Source of the DNA: Streptomyces olivoverticillatus
GTDB taxonomy: Bacteria; Actinomycetota; Actinomycetes; Streptomycetales; Streptomycetaceae
Reading direction: 5' to 3'
Length of the DNA: 64,000 nt
NCBI RefSeq assembly: GCF_014203555.1
Contig: NZ_JACHJH010000003.1
Location: 67,362-131,361 of the forward strand
Position numbers and translations under genes: made by a program. A model generated the notes under the pieces. That model was not told the DNA's origin, did no database searches, and saw only the letters and a program-made list of their open reading frames with translations. Shown here piece by piece: positions 1 to 7,977 of the stretch (its first letter is position 1; each line of letters begins with the position of its first letter).

Positions 1-257
1 AGTGGTCATGGTGGCTGGGCGGAGTTCGGGACGTTTGCTACCGGTGTTGGTGAGTCGGGGAGCAGGGTTCGATTCGCTGATATCAATGGTGATGGGAAGG
101 CCGACTATCTCGTGGTTCATGATGATGGCTCGGTTGGTGCGTGGGTGAATAGTGGTGGTAGTGGTCATGGTGGCTGGGCGGAGTTCGGGACGTTTGCTAC
201 CGGTGTTGGTGAGTCGGGGAGCAGGGTTCGATTCGCTGATATCAATGGTGATGGGAA
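1..257 (+). repeat. tandem in-frame coding repeat, period 159 bp
   Basis: Bases 1-98 recur without a single change at 160-257, so the repeat period is 159 bp or 53 codons. It lies wholly inside the FG-GAP coding frame and encodes one blade-like unit. Base identity, not only protein similarity, points to a recent duplication or gene conversion. A third unit, from about 319, keeps the protein pattern but uses different and more GC-rich codons. Confidence 0.9.
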
Positions 258-396
258 AGCTGACTATCTCGTAGTTCAGGACAACGGTGCCATCGACGCG
301 TGGAGGAACGACGGTGGCACCGGTCACGGCGGGTGGGCTGAGTACGGCACCATCGCCACTGGCGTCGGCGAACCAGGCAGCCGCGTCCGAATCTGA
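1..396 (+). CDS. FG-GAP/VCBS repeat protein, C-terminal fragment (5' end outside the window)
   Basis: The frame is open from the first base and stops at TGA 394-396. The translation is built of about 53-residue units with the calcium-loop pattern FADINGDGKADY, followed by a Gly/Trp-rich stretch. That pattern is typical of FG-GAP/VCBS beta-propeller repeats in secreted actinobacterial proteins. The last unit breaks off just after SRVR, where FADINGDGKADY should follow. A TADGKMG stretch sits just downstream in another frame, so a small deletion or frameshift may have shortened the end. The first two units have low third-position GC (ggt, gtt, gat), unlike the third unit and the neighbouring genes. 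The enzymatic or binding part of the protein lies outside the window. Confidence 0.72.
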   Translation, partial: SGHGGWAEFGTFATGVGESGSRVRFADINGDGKADYLVVHDDGSVGAWVNSGGSGHGGWAEFGTFATGVGESGSRVRFADINGDGKADYLVVQDNGAIDAWRNDGGTGHGGWAEYGTIATGVGEPGSRVRI

Positions 397-642
397 CGGC
401 CGACGGCAAGATGGGCATGGGCGCCGCTGGGAAGTAGAAAGGAGAGGCATGCTCTCCGGTTGCCTGCACGTCACATGGTCTGCAGAGGTCGATGGCCGCC
501 CCCATGGCAGCCTTCTTGGCCAGGTCGACAGCAGTTGGAGCTGGTTCCTGTAAGAAAGCCGACCGGACCGGCCGATCATTTGCTCTTGAGGTAGAGGGCA
601 TCAGTTCTGCGCCCCTCGCTCGGGCGAGGGCCCGTAGGCCCC
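397..642. other. intergenic stretch without a recognisable gene
   Basis: I see no credible gene here. A short out-of-frame continuation of the FG-GAP pattern (TADGKMG) can be read at about 396-435, consistent with a damaged gene end. The rest shows no family motif. Confidence 0.4.
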
Positions 643-1806
643 ATGAATGCTGCGCCGCTCGCCTCTCATTTCATGCTTGGGATTCCATCAGTGAGTCAGA
701 TAACCCCCATTGCCCCGAAGCGGTTCAGTGAGCCATCCTTATCGCAAATACGCCTGGACTCCCTCACGGGGCTTCGGTGGTTCGCGGCACTGCTAGTCTT
801 CTGTTACCACTTCGGCTACGAGGAGACAGCCTCCGGCACCGCCAAGAACGTCCGCCTGTTGAAGGACGTCGTGTATGCCGGCCCCTCGGCTGTGTCCTTC
901 TTCTTCATACTTTCCGGGTTCGTACTGGCCTGGTCGGCACGGTCGCGCGATACGGTCACCGGCTTTTGGTGGCGGCGCTTCGCTCGTATCTATCCGAGCC
1001 ACTTGGTGACCTTCTTGGCCGCCGTTCTCCTGCTGCTCTGGGTGGGCCGGACTCTCGATCCACGCATCGCGCTGGCAAATCTCAGCCTGACTCAGTCCTG
1101 GGTACCGAACCAGAAGGACTGGTGGTTCGGGTACAACGGTGTGGCGTGGTCGCTGAGTTGTGAGGCCCTCTTCTATCTCTCGTTCCCGCTCCTGATCACG
1201 GCCGCCCGGCGGTTCTCGACCCGGGGGCTGTGGGCGACGGTGATCGTGGGCAACCTGACCGTGATGCTCCTGCCGTTCTGCACCAGGGTTATTGGGCGCA
1301 CGCTCGGGTGGGACGCGAAGTTCGTGCTCTACATCCTCCCTCCCGTGCGGCTGGTCGAGTTCGTCATCGGAATTGCCCTCGCGCTGCTGGTGAAGAGTGG
1401 TTCCTGGCGCGGGCCAGGCCTGGTTGCCAGCCTGGCGCTGTCCACCATGGTCATATTCGGGCCGGTCCACCTCATGCCGTACAACTTTCATTGGGCGGCT
1501 GACTCGATCGTCCCGTACACCCTCACCATTGCTGCCGCTGCCCGTGCTGACGTCCGGGGGGAACCGTCCCCGTTCAGGAATCGGTGCGTCGTCTACCTCG
1601 GTGAGGTGTCCTTCGCTTGCTACCTGGTGCACGAGTTGGTCATCTTCGGTACCAACCACTTCCTCAGCAGGCATCACTTCACCCTTCCCCTGACCTTGCA
1701 CCTAGGCCTGCTCCTCGCGGGCTCGGTCGGCTGTGCAGTGCTGCTTCACGAGTGCATCGAGAAGCCTGGTGTGAAGCTGCTCACGCGGCGGAGGCGGAAG
1801 TCGTGA
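643..1806 (+). CDS. acyltransferase 3 family membrane protein
   Basis: This 387-residue protein is an integral-membrane acyltransferase of the acyltransferase-3 (OafA/NodX-like) family, which moves acyl groups onto sugars, peptidoglycan, antibiotics or other exported molecules. The N-terminal signature is visible: DSLTGLRW at about residues 39-46, a Tyr-His pair with the presumed catalytic histidine near residue 56, then FFFILSGFVL. A later segment, VAWSLSCEALFYLSFP, and about ten hydrophobic segments also fit, and length is normal. ATG 643 is used; ATG 673 and GTG 691 in the same frame are possible later starts. It stands alone between the FG-GAP gene end and panD, so the acceptor cannot be inferred. 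Confidence 0.85.
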   Translation: MNAAPLASHFMLGIPSVSQITPIAPKRFSEPSLSQIRLDSLTGLRWFAALLVFCYHFGYEETASGTAKNVRLLKDVVYAGPSAVSFFFILSGFVLAWSARSRDTVTGFWWRRFARIYPSHLVTFLAAVLLLLWVGRTLDPRIALANLSLTQSWVPNQKDWWFGYNGVAWSLSCEALFYLSFPLLITAARRFSTRGLWATVIVGNLTVMLLPFCTRVIGRTLGWDAKFVLYILPPVRLVEFVIGIALALLVKSGSWRGPGLVASLALSTMVIFGPVHLMPYNFHWAADSIVPYTLTIAAAARADVRGEPSPFRNRCVVYLGEVSFACYLVHELVIFGTNHFLSRHHFTLPLTLHLGLLLAGSVGCAVLLHECIEKPGVKLLTRRRRKS

Positions 1807-1925
1807 CCCGTCACAGGGTGAGCGGCGAGACTGCTCCCCTGAAGCTGATCGAAGGGCTGTACAGTAATTAGACCGCCCTTGACCTGCACAAACGCAGGCA
1901 GGGAGCCTATATCCGGGAGTCCTCC

Positions 1926-2342
1926 ATGTACCGCACCATGATGAAGTCCAAGATCCATCGCGCCACCGTGACGCAGGCCGACCTGCACTACGTGGGTTCC
2001 CTCACCGTCGACGCGGACCTGATGGAGGCCGCGGACCTGCTGCCCGGTGAGAAGGTCAACATCGTCGACATCAACAACGGCGCCCGCCTGTCGACCTATG
2101 TGATCGAGGGCCCGCGGGGCACCGGAGTGATCGGCATCAACGGGGCCGCCGCACGGCTGATCAGCCCCGGCGACCTGGTCATCGTCATCGCCTACGCCTC
2201 CATGGACAACGCCGAGGCCGCCTCCTTCGAGCCGCGCGTCGTCTTCGTCGACGAGCAGAACAAGGTGGCCGACCTCGGCAGCGACCCCGCTGCCGTCCCC
2301 GAGGGTTCCGGTCTCCGGCGCGGGGACCGCGTCGAGGGCTGA
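1926..2342 (+). CDS. panD: aspartate 1-decarboxylase
   Basis: PanD converts L-aspartate to beta-alanine for pantothenate and coenzyme A synthesis. The proenzyme cleaves itself at a Gly-Ser bond to create a pyruvoyl cofactor. Here that bond is Gly24-Ser25 in HYVGSLTVD. Lys9, Arg54 and Tyr58, known to matter in this family, are all in register. The length of 138 residues is normal, with a slightly extended acidic and polar tail. A GGGAG ribosome site lies about seven bases before ATG 1926. It appears monocistronic; the next gene is convergent. Confidence 0.95.
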   Translation: MYRTMMKSKIHRATVTQADLHYVGSLTVDADLMEAADLLPGEKVNIVDINNGARLSTYVIEGPRGTGVIGINGAAARLISPGDLVIVIAYASMDNAEAASFEPRVVFVDEQNKVADLGSDPAAVPEGSGLRRGDRVEG

Positions 2343-2361
2343 GCCCCCGCACACGTGCCGG

Positions 2362-3117
2362 TCAGGCCGGGGACACCCCGGCCGCCTCGGCGACGGTCCG
2401 CGCGGTGAACCTGCCGGCCGCGCGGACCTTCTCGTCGTCGGTGGGGCGGCAGCGCCCCGCCACCGGGTCGTAGGCCGTCATCATCGCGCCCGCGTGATCG
2501 GCACCCTCGATCTCCTCCAGCCGCGCCGGCCAGTGATGCGCCGTGAGCGCCTCCAGCAACTGGTGTGAGAACGCGACGCCGATCTGCTCGTCCGCCGTGC
2601 CGTGCACCAGCGTCACCGGGACGGGCTGGGGAAGCCCGTCGGGCGCCGCGGTCAGATCGGTCAGCACGGGAACGCCGGTGGTGCGCGCCGGACGGTCGTA
2701 GCGCGAGGCGATGCCCACGACGGCAGCCGGCCGCCATCCGCCCGCCGCCTCCGGGTGCAGGGCGAGCCCCATCGCCGCCGAAGCACCCGCCGACCACCCG
2801 GCGAGCACGAAGCGATCTCCGTCACCTCCGAGGGAGCCCGCGCCGCCTCGTGCGTACTCCAGCGAGTCCAGCAGGTGCGCCCGGCCGCCGTCGGGGGCGT
2901 CTGAACGCCAGTCGGGCACCAGGACGAGCAGGCCGTGCCCGGCGATCTCGCGCGCGAGCGGGCCGAGGACGTCCCGCTCGTCGGGGCCGATTCCATGCCA
3001 CAGCAAAACCGTTGGCAATGTGCCCGCCGCGGCCCGGGGCCGCGGCCGGTAAATGTCGATGAGTTTGCCGTTGGGCATGGTGACGAGCTCGTACTGCACG
3101 TCAAGTCCTATGGGCAT
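2362..3117 (-). CDS. alpha/beta hydrolase (dienelactone hydrolase/acetyl-esterase-like)
   Basis: This 251-residue protein has an alpha/beta-hydrolase fold. LLWHGIGPDERD is the HG oxyanion-hole region, GWSAGASAAMG is the nucleophile elbow with the catalytic serine, and a late GADHAG supplies the probable histidine. No signal peptide is visible, so it is likely cytoplasmic. Substrate cannot be deduced; esters of small acids or peptides are usual in this group. It is convergent with panD, with a 19-base gap. Confidence 0.82.
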   Translation of the reverse strand: MPIGLDVQYELVTMPNGKLIDIYRPRPRAAAGTLPTVLLWHGIGPDERDVLGPLAREIAGHGLLVLVPDWRSDAPDGGRAHLLDSLEYARGGAGSLGGDGDRFVLAGWSAGASAAMGLALHPEAAGGWRPAAVVGIASRYDRPARTTGVPVLTDLTAAPDGLPQPVPVTLVHGTADEQIGVAFSHQLLEALTAHHWPARLEEIEGADHAGAMMTAYDPVAGRCRPTDDEKVRAAGRFTARTVAEAAGVSPA

Positions 3118-3209
3118 GACGGAACTTCCCGGGTCGTCGGAGCCGGAGTCAATGGAATCGCCGGCTGAGTGAATCCTGAGCGAATCGGCAGAGCGAATCG
3201 GAAGCGGAA

Positions 3210-3665
3210 TCAGCGGGAAGCCGGCGACTCGGGTGGGTTCTTCGGCCGGGTCGGCAGTCCCTCCAGCTCACGGACGCGCTCGATGACCTCGGTGATCGAA
3301 TGCAGGCTCTCCGCGGACAGCCCCGCCGCCCGGAGGGCGACGCGCTGCACCTTGGTGTCCCGCAAGGCCACCAGCAGCCGCAGGTCGGCGTTTACGGACG
3401 CCGTCACCTTGTCGTCGAAGAAATAAGCCGGAGGCACGCCGAAGAATTTCGCGAGCGCTTCCACGTGCCGCAGCGTCGGATTGTTCCGCTGCCCTTTGCG
3501 CAACAGCCAGATATAGCTACCGGAAATCGACACACCTCCGGCGGTGATCTCCCGCGCCACTTCCTCCGTGGTGTACGGCTCCCGGCCGGACGGGACCACC
3601 GTCCCGAAGAGATGGTTGAGCTTGTCGGCGAGCGTCAGTTCGCCCGTGGCGTCCGGATCGTTCAT
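3210..3665 (-). CDS. EspR-like helix-turn-helix transcriptional regulator
   Basis: The 151-residue protein has the EspR layout known from mycobacteria. An N-terminal helix with LADKLNHLF is followed by a Pro/Gly linker with PYTTEEVA, an HTH reading SGSYIWLLRKGQRNNP, then ALAKFFGVPPAYF and a C-terminal helical dimer region with ALRDTKVQRVALRAAGL. EspR-type proteins bind DNA at many loci and bridge it. A paralogue with the same layout lies at 34155-34637. The gene is divergent from the StrR-like gene, and the 247-base gap between them holds a promoter-like element with an internal palindrome. Confidence 0.82.
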   Translation of the reverse strand: MNDPDATGELTLADKLNHLFGTVVPSGREPYTTEEVAREITAGGVSISGSYIWLLRKGQRNNPTLRHVEALAKFFGVPPAYFFDDKVTASVNADLRLLVALRDTKVQRVALRAAGLSAESLHSITEVIERVRELEGLPTRPKNPPESPASR

Positions 3666-3741
3666 GATCGCACCTCCCTCCCGCGGTCAATCTAGCTTAC
3701 GGGCGGCCGCGGGGGTCCATATGCCCGTGGCCGGAACGCGG

Positions 3742-3771
3742 TTGACAGCGACTGGGGTCGCTGCCTAGCGT
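3742..3771 (+). promoter_or_regulatory. housekeeping-type promoter with a palindrome in its spacer
   Basis: TTGACA at 3742-3747 and TAGCGT at 3766-3771 are separated by 18 bases, a good fit to a HrdB/sigma-70 promoter. Transcription would start near 3777, about 135 bases before the preferred start of the StrR-like gene. A perfect 7-bp inverted repeat, CAGCGAC-N4-GTCGCTG (3746-3763), lies in the spacer. A protein bound there would block the promoter. The candidates are the adjacent EspR-like, StrR-like or SARP-like regulators. Confidence 0.55.
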
Positions 3772-3912
3772 CCTGGGTGTCAGCGGATCGACTGGTGTTG
3801 GACAACCTACTCCAGTGATTGACCATCAGTTGGCGAGGGGGTGGGCCACAGGCCTCTCTCCGCCGTGCTCGATTCGCTGTCGGCGGCCGGAGGTTCTGCG
3901 GGAGGGGAAGTC

Positions 3913-4887
3913 GTGACGGCTACGGAACCGAAACAACAACGGACGGTTCTGCTTCCGATCGCTGCTCTGCTGCCGGCGGACTCGCCCCGCTTGGCGGGCG
4001 AGGATGCACAGCACGTCCAGGCGCTTGCCCGGCTGGACACCCCACTGCCGCCCATCGTCGTGCACCGCGCCTCCATGCGGGTCGTCGATGGGATGCACCG
4101 GCTGCGAGCCGCTCGTCTACGGGGGGATGAGCGGATCGCAGCCCGGTTCTTCGACGGCAGTGACGAGGACGCCTTCGTCTACGCGGTCCGTGTGAACATC
4201 CTGCACGGACTGCCGCTGACGCAGGCGGAGCGGGCGGCCGCCGCCGAGCGCATCATCCGGACCCACCCGCAGTGGTCGGACCGGCTGATCGCCTCGGCGG
4301 CGGGCCTCGCGGCCAGCACCGTCGCCTCCTTGCGAAAAAAAGTCAGCGACCGCGCCGCGCAGTTGAACGCCCGAACCGGCCGCGACGGCCGGGTCCGGCC
4401 GCTCAACGCGGCCGAGGGCCGCCGCCGCGCCTGCGCCCTGATCGCCGCCAAACCCCAGGCCAGCCTGCGGGAGATCGCCGATGCCGCCGGGATCGCCCTC
4501 GGCACCGCACGTGACGTCCGGCTGCGCATCCGCCAGGGCCAGGACCCCGTGCCCAAGAAGCTTCGCGACGCCGAGAACCGGGACGTGAACCGCCCCGTCG
4601 GCCGCACCACCACCACTCCGGCGGCCGCGCCGCCCGTCGCACCGCCGCCGCCCGTCACCGACGCCGGACCGGCCCTGCCGAGGCTGCGCAAGGATCCCTC
4701 GCTGCGCCTCACCGAAGGCGGCCGCGCCCTGCTGCACCTGCTGAGCTCCCACCCCGGCGGCGAGAGAACGCGCAGACTGCTGGAGAGCGTGCCCGCCCAC
4801 CGCCGCACCGCAGTGGCCCAAGCCGCCCGCGCCTGCGCCGAGTCCTGGCTGCGCTTCGCCAGTGAACTCGAGCGCCGGGCCGTGTGA
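3913..4887 (+). CDS. ParB/StrR-type transcriptional regulator
   Basis: The protein (324 residues from GTG 3913) has a ParB-like N-terminal domain. LLPADSPRLAGED, PPIVVHR and VVDGMHRLRAARLRG follow the StrR/ParB sulfiredoxin-like pattern. An HTH around LIASAAGLAASTVASLRKK comes next, then a second HTH with LREIADAAGIALGTARDVRLR. StrR and TeiR15*-like proteins are pathway-specific activators of antibiotic clusters. GTG 3913 is chosen over GTG 3841 because a strong GGAGGGG ribosome site stands five bases before it and the conserved domain begins directly after. The C-terminal 130 residues are Pro/Ala-rich and then helical. No biosynthetic cluster follows in this window. Confidence 0.8.
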   Translation: MTATEPKQQRTVLLPIAALLPADSPRLAGEDAQHVQALARLDTPLPPIVVHRASMRVVDGMHRLRAARLRGDERIAARFFDGSDEDAFVYAVRVNILHGLPLTQAERAAAAERIIRTHPQWSDRLIASAAGLAASTVASLRKKVSDRAAQLNARTGRDGRVRPLNAAEGRRRACALIAAKPQASLREIADAAGIALGTARDVRLRIRQGQDPVPKKLRDAENRDVNRPVGRTTTTPAAAPPVAPPPPVTDAGPALPRLRKDPSLRLTEGGRALLHLLSSHPGGERTRRLLESVPAHRRTAVAQAARACAESWLRFASELERRAV

Positions 4888-4981
4888 CGACGCCGGCGTT
4901 CGCAAGGACATCCCCCGCGGGGACCGTGCCCCGCGGGCTCAAGCAGTGCGCGGCGCACCGCCGCGGATACGGGGGCAGACG

Positions 4982-5818
4982 ATGAGCGTGATGGAAACGA
5001 CGGGGACCGGCCCGAGGCCGATCGCCGTCACCCTTCTCGGGCCGCTGTCGGCCCGCGTGGGCGAGGAGCCCGTCACGATCGGCGGGCCGAGACAGCGGCT
5101 CATCCTCTCCCTGCTCGTCCTGGCGTGGGGAGACGTGGTCTCCGTCGGCACCCTCGCCGACGCCGTCTGGGGCGAGCGCCCGCCGGCCTCCGCCCGCACC
5201 CGCATCGCCGTCTGCATCGGGACGCTGCGCAAGGCCTTCCGGGCCGCCGGACACGACGGCCAGGTCATCGCGACCGCACCCGGCGGCTACCGGCTGCTGA
5301 CCGAGCGGGTCAGCGTCGACGCCTTCGACTTCGACGCCCTGACCACCGTCGCCTACGACGCCCTCTACCGCCTGGCCGGCGACCACCTCGGGCGCGAACG
5401 CTTCGAGGCGGCCGAGGAGTTGTACGGCCACGTGCTGCGCCTCGCCCGGGAGCAGGGCGACCTGACGGGCGAGGCCCGCGCCCTGCTCGGCATCGGCCGG
5501 ACCCGGGTGGAGTCCGGGTACTTCGACGAGGCGGAGGCCGTCCTCCTGGACTCCCTGTGCGTCGCCGAGGACGTGGGCGACACCGTGCTCGTCGCCGAGG
5601 TGAACCTGGTGCTCGCCCGCTACTGCCGGATGCTGCGCCGGACCGTCCCGGCGGGCGAGCACCTCATGGTGGCCCACCGGGCCTTCCGCCAGATCGGCTC
5701 GGCGGCCGGAGCCCAGCAGGTGGCACAGGAGACCGGCCTGCTGGCGGAGTGCGTCGCGGACTCGCTGCTTCCGCTGGACCTGATTCCCCGTCAGCGCCCG
5801 CGGCCCGGCGCCCGCTGA
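4982..5818 (+). CDS. SARP-type (OmpR-like winged-helix) regulator with helical-repeat C-terminus
   Basis: The 278-residue protein begins with the winged-helix domain of Streptomyces antibiotic regulatory proteins: VTLLGPLSARVGEEPV, LILSLLVLAWGDVVS, LADAVWGERPPASA and TAPGGYRLL. A normal SARP continues with a bacterial transcriptional activation domain. Here the remainder, from about residue 120, is a run of TPR-like helix pairs (FEAAEELYGHVLRLA, FDEAEAVLLDSL). ATG 4982 is used, after a GGGGG-rich ribosome site. It follows the StrR-like gene by 94 bases on the same strand. Its end overlaps the convergent ribokinase gene by 28 bases. Confidence 0.75.
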   Translation: MSVMETTGTGPRPIAVTLLGPLSARVGEEPVTIGGPRQRLILSLLVLAWGDVVSVGTLADAVWGERPPASARTRIAVCIGTLRKAFRAAGHDGQVIATAPGGYRLLTERVSVDAFDFDALTTVAYDALYRLAGDHLGRERFEAAEELYGHVLRLAREQGDLTGEARALLGIGRTRVESGYFDEAEAVLLDSLCVAEDVGDTVLVAEVNLVLARYCRMLRRTVPAGEHLMVAHRAFRQIGSAAGAQQVAQETGLLAECVADSLLPLDLIPRQRPRPGAR

Positions 5819-6711
5819 AGCTCCGCAGCCGTCGGATACGACGGCTGCGCACCCGGCTTGGTCACCGATGCCGCGCCGACCCGCACGGCGAACCGCGCCG
5901 CTTCCGCCACGTCGTCACCGGCGGCCAGGCGCGCGGCCAGCGCCCCGGTGAAGGCGTCGCCGGCCCCGGTCGTGTCGACCGCCGTCACCTCGATGCCCGG
6001 CACGGCAACCGGCTCGGCGTCCTCGGCGCCGAGCACCAGGGCGCCTTCGGGGCCGAGCGTGACCACCACCGAGCGGGCACCGCGCTCGCGCAGCGCGTGC
6101 GCCCACTGGGCGGGCGTGCCACCGGATGCCTGCGCCAGCTGCCGCGCCTCGTGCTCGTTGACCACCAGCGGATCGGCGGCCGCCAGGAGCTCCGGGTCCA
6201 ACTCCCGTGGAACGGGCGAGGGGTTGAGCACCACCCGGCTGCCGGCCTCGTGCGCCGCACGCGCCGCGGCCCGTACGGTCTCCGGCGGGACCTCCCACTG
6301 CAGTGACACCACGGCCGATCCGGCGACGGCCTCGCGCGCCGCCGCCACGTCGGCGGGGGAGAGGCGGGCGTTGGCGCCGGGGGAGACGACGATGGTGTTG
6401 TCGCCGTCCGGGCCGACGACGATCATCGCGGTCCCGGTGCGGGCCCCCGGCTCCACCAGCACGTGCCGCAGCTCGGTGCCCGCCGCACGCTGGGCGTCGA
6501 GCAGCAGCCGGCCATAGGCGTCGTCGCCGACGCGGGCGAGCAGGGCGGTCCGGGCACCGAGACGGGCGGCCGCCGCGGCCTGGTTGGCGCCCTTGCCGCC
6601 CGCGGACTCGGTCAGGTCGGTGCCGGGGACGGTCTCGCCGGGCGCGGGGCGGCGGCTCACCCGCACGGTCAGGTCGGCATTGGCCGAGCCGATCACGAGT
6701 ACGTCATACAT
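5791..6711 (-). CDS. rbsK: ribokinase
   Basis: The 306-residue PfkB-family sugar kinase phosphorylates ribose to ribose 5-phosphate with ATP. The first PfkB signature, GGKGANQAAAAARLGA, and the second, DTTGAGDAFTGAL with the catalytic Asp in GAGD, are intact. VIGSANADLTVRV at the start is typical of ribokinase. ATG 6711 is preferred to an ATG 13 codons upstream because homologues begin at this point. No ribose transporter or LacI regulator is adjacent, so it may serve nucleoside or pentose salvage. Confidence 0.9.
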   Translation of the reverse strand: MYDVLVIGSANADLTVRVSRRPAPGETVPGTDLTESAGGKGANQAAAAARLGARTALLARVGDDAYGRLLLDAQRAAGTELRHVLVEPGARTGTAMIVVGPDGDNTIVVSPGANARLSPADVAAAREAVAGSAVVSLQWEVPPETVRAAARAAHEAGSRVVLNPSPVPRELDPELLAAADPLVVNEHEARQLAQASGGTPAQWAHALRERGARSVVVTLGPEGALVLGAEDAEPVAVPGIEVTAVDTTGAGDAFTGALAARLAAGDDVAEAARFAVRVGAASVTKPGAQPSYPTAAELQRAPGRGR

Positions 6712-6900
6712 GCGCCTGATCCTTCCCCATCGCCCGCCGCGCACCCGCACCCGGCCTTACGGGACGGTACGTGAGCGTACGCATGCGTCGAGTCGCGGAA
6801 ACCGGTGCCCCGGGTGATGCTGAGACAGCCGCGCCCGGAGCCGTTCCGGCAGGTCGCCCGGCATTACTCCTTGGCATGTGAGCGAGGGGACACCGCGATC

Positions 6901-7689
6901 ATGGTTGAACCGAGGCACCACCAGCGCACGCGCGATGCGGACGGCCCCGATACCGCCGCCCCCTTCTTCCGGCTGGCGGAGCTGCCGCCCGGGCCCGAGC
7001 GCGACCGGCTGCGACAGGACGTGATCGCCGCCTGGCTGCCCATGGCCGAGCGGATCAGCCTGCGGTTCCGCAAGAGCGGCGAGAGCCCGGCGGACCTGCG
7101 GCAGGTGGCGGCCCTGGCCCTCGTGCACGCCGTGGACCGGTTCGATCCGCGGCTCGGCTTCGCTTTCGAGTCCTTCGCCATTCCCACCATCAACGGCGAG
7201 CTCAAACGGCACGTCCGCGATCACGTGTGGTCCCTGCACATCCCCCGCCGGGACCAGGAGCTGCGCGCCGCCGTCCGCACCGCCCGGACCCGGCTGGAGC
7301 AGCGCCGCGCCGGTTCCGCGGTCACGGCGGCGGAGCTGGCCGCGGAGACGGGGCTGACCGACGAGGAGGTGCGGCGGGGGCTGGACGCCGACGGGGTGCA
7401 CCACATGCTCTCCCTCGACCACCCCGTCGCCGGGGCGGAGGAGCTGCCGCTCGCCGAAACGCTCGGCCACGTGGACCGGGCCCTGGACCTGGTGGTCGAC
7501 CGCCAGACCCTCAAGCCACTGCTGGACGCCCTGCCCGAGCGCGAGAAATACGTCCTGTACTGGCGTTTCTTCGGCAATCTCACCCAGAAGCAGATCGGCG
7601 CCCGGCTGGGCGTCTCCCAGATGCAGATCTCCCGCATCCTCAGCCGCACCTGCGCCCGGCTGCGCCAGCAGCTCCTCGCGGCGGCCTAG
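6901..7689 (+). CDS. RNA polymerase sigma factor, SigF/SigB/SigG type
   Basis: This 262-residue sigma-70-family protein has region 2 reading LVHAVDRFDPRLGFAFESFA followed by PTINGELKRHVRDHVW, the hallmark of the stress and sporulation SigB/SigF group. Region 3 lies around TAAELAAETGLTDEEV. Region 4 reads LPEREKYVLYWRF and LTQKQIGARLGVSQMQISRI. ATG 6901 is used; GAGGGG lies about 13 bases upstream, so the ribosome site is loosely spaced. No anti-sigma or anti-anti-sigma gene is adjacent. Streptomyces carry many paralogues of this group for osmotic stress and development. Its position next to a chaplin gene is suggestive but unproven. Confidence 0.88.
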   Translation: MVEPRHHQRTRDADGPDTAAPFFRLAELPPGPERDRLRQDVIAAWLPMAERISLRFRKSGESPADLRQVAALALVHAVDRFDPRLGFAFESFAIPTINGELKRHVRDHVWSLHIPRRDQELRAAVRTARTRLEQRRAGSAVTAAELAAETGLTDEEVRRGLDADGVHHMLSLDHPVAGAEELPLAETLGHVDRALDLVVDRQTLKPLLDALPEREKYVLYWRFFGNLTQKQIGARLGVSQMQISRILSRTCARLRQQLLAAA

Positions 7690-7722
7690 CCGCCGGCCCC
7701 CGCCGGCACTGAAGACAGGCGT

Positions 7723-7920
7723 ATGACCATGACGTCACAGCACACGCACCTGACCCCCGACCTCCCGCCGATCGTCGAGATACCCGACCTCCCCGGCGCC
7801 CAGCACTCCGGCGTGGACGGTGCCGAGCGCGAGGCCGTGCCCTCCTCCGGACATGTGGGTGGCGCCCATCAGGAGGTCGATGGGCGCCACGATCGCGCAG
7901 GGGAGGGTTCCGGCGGCTGA
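7723..7920 (+). CDS. doubtful small ORF (65 aa)
   Basis: An ATG-started frame encodes a polar, Pro/His/Gly-rich peptide with no family resemblance and no signal peptide. A perfect 12-bp stem-loop (7859-7890) lies within it, which favours a non-coding reading, namely the trailer of the sigma-factor gene. It is kept only because its N-terminal half, MTMTSQHTHLTPDLPP, could be a small actinobacterial peptide. Confidence 0.2.
   Translation: MTMTSQHTHLTPDLPPIVEIPDLPGAQHSGVDGAEREAVPSSGHVGGAHQEVDGRHDRAGEGSGG
7859..7890. terminator. perfect 12-bp stem-loop, probable bidirectional terminator
   Basis: GTGGCGCCCATC at 7859-7870 pairs fully with GATGGGCGCCAC at 7879-7890 across an 8-base loop. It lies between the ends of the sigma-factor gene (plus) and the chaplin gene (minus) and could stop both. 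There is no T-tract, as is usual in Streptomyces. A 14-base perfect palindrome at 7931-7944 is nearby. Confidence 0.6.
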
Positions 7921-7977
7921 CTGTGACCCAACCCCGCGCGGGGTGCGCGATCCGGCTTGTCGCGCGTTCGGGGGGCG

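Noticed and set aside
1..257. CRISPR-like repeat
   Set aside because: The repeat is in-frame, contiguous, 159 bp long and encodes a protein blade. There are no unique spacers between short repeats.
7723..7920. A lanthipeptide-type precursor peptide
   Set aside because: No leader/core pattern, no modification enzyme nearby, and a perfect terminator-like hairpin lies inside the frame.
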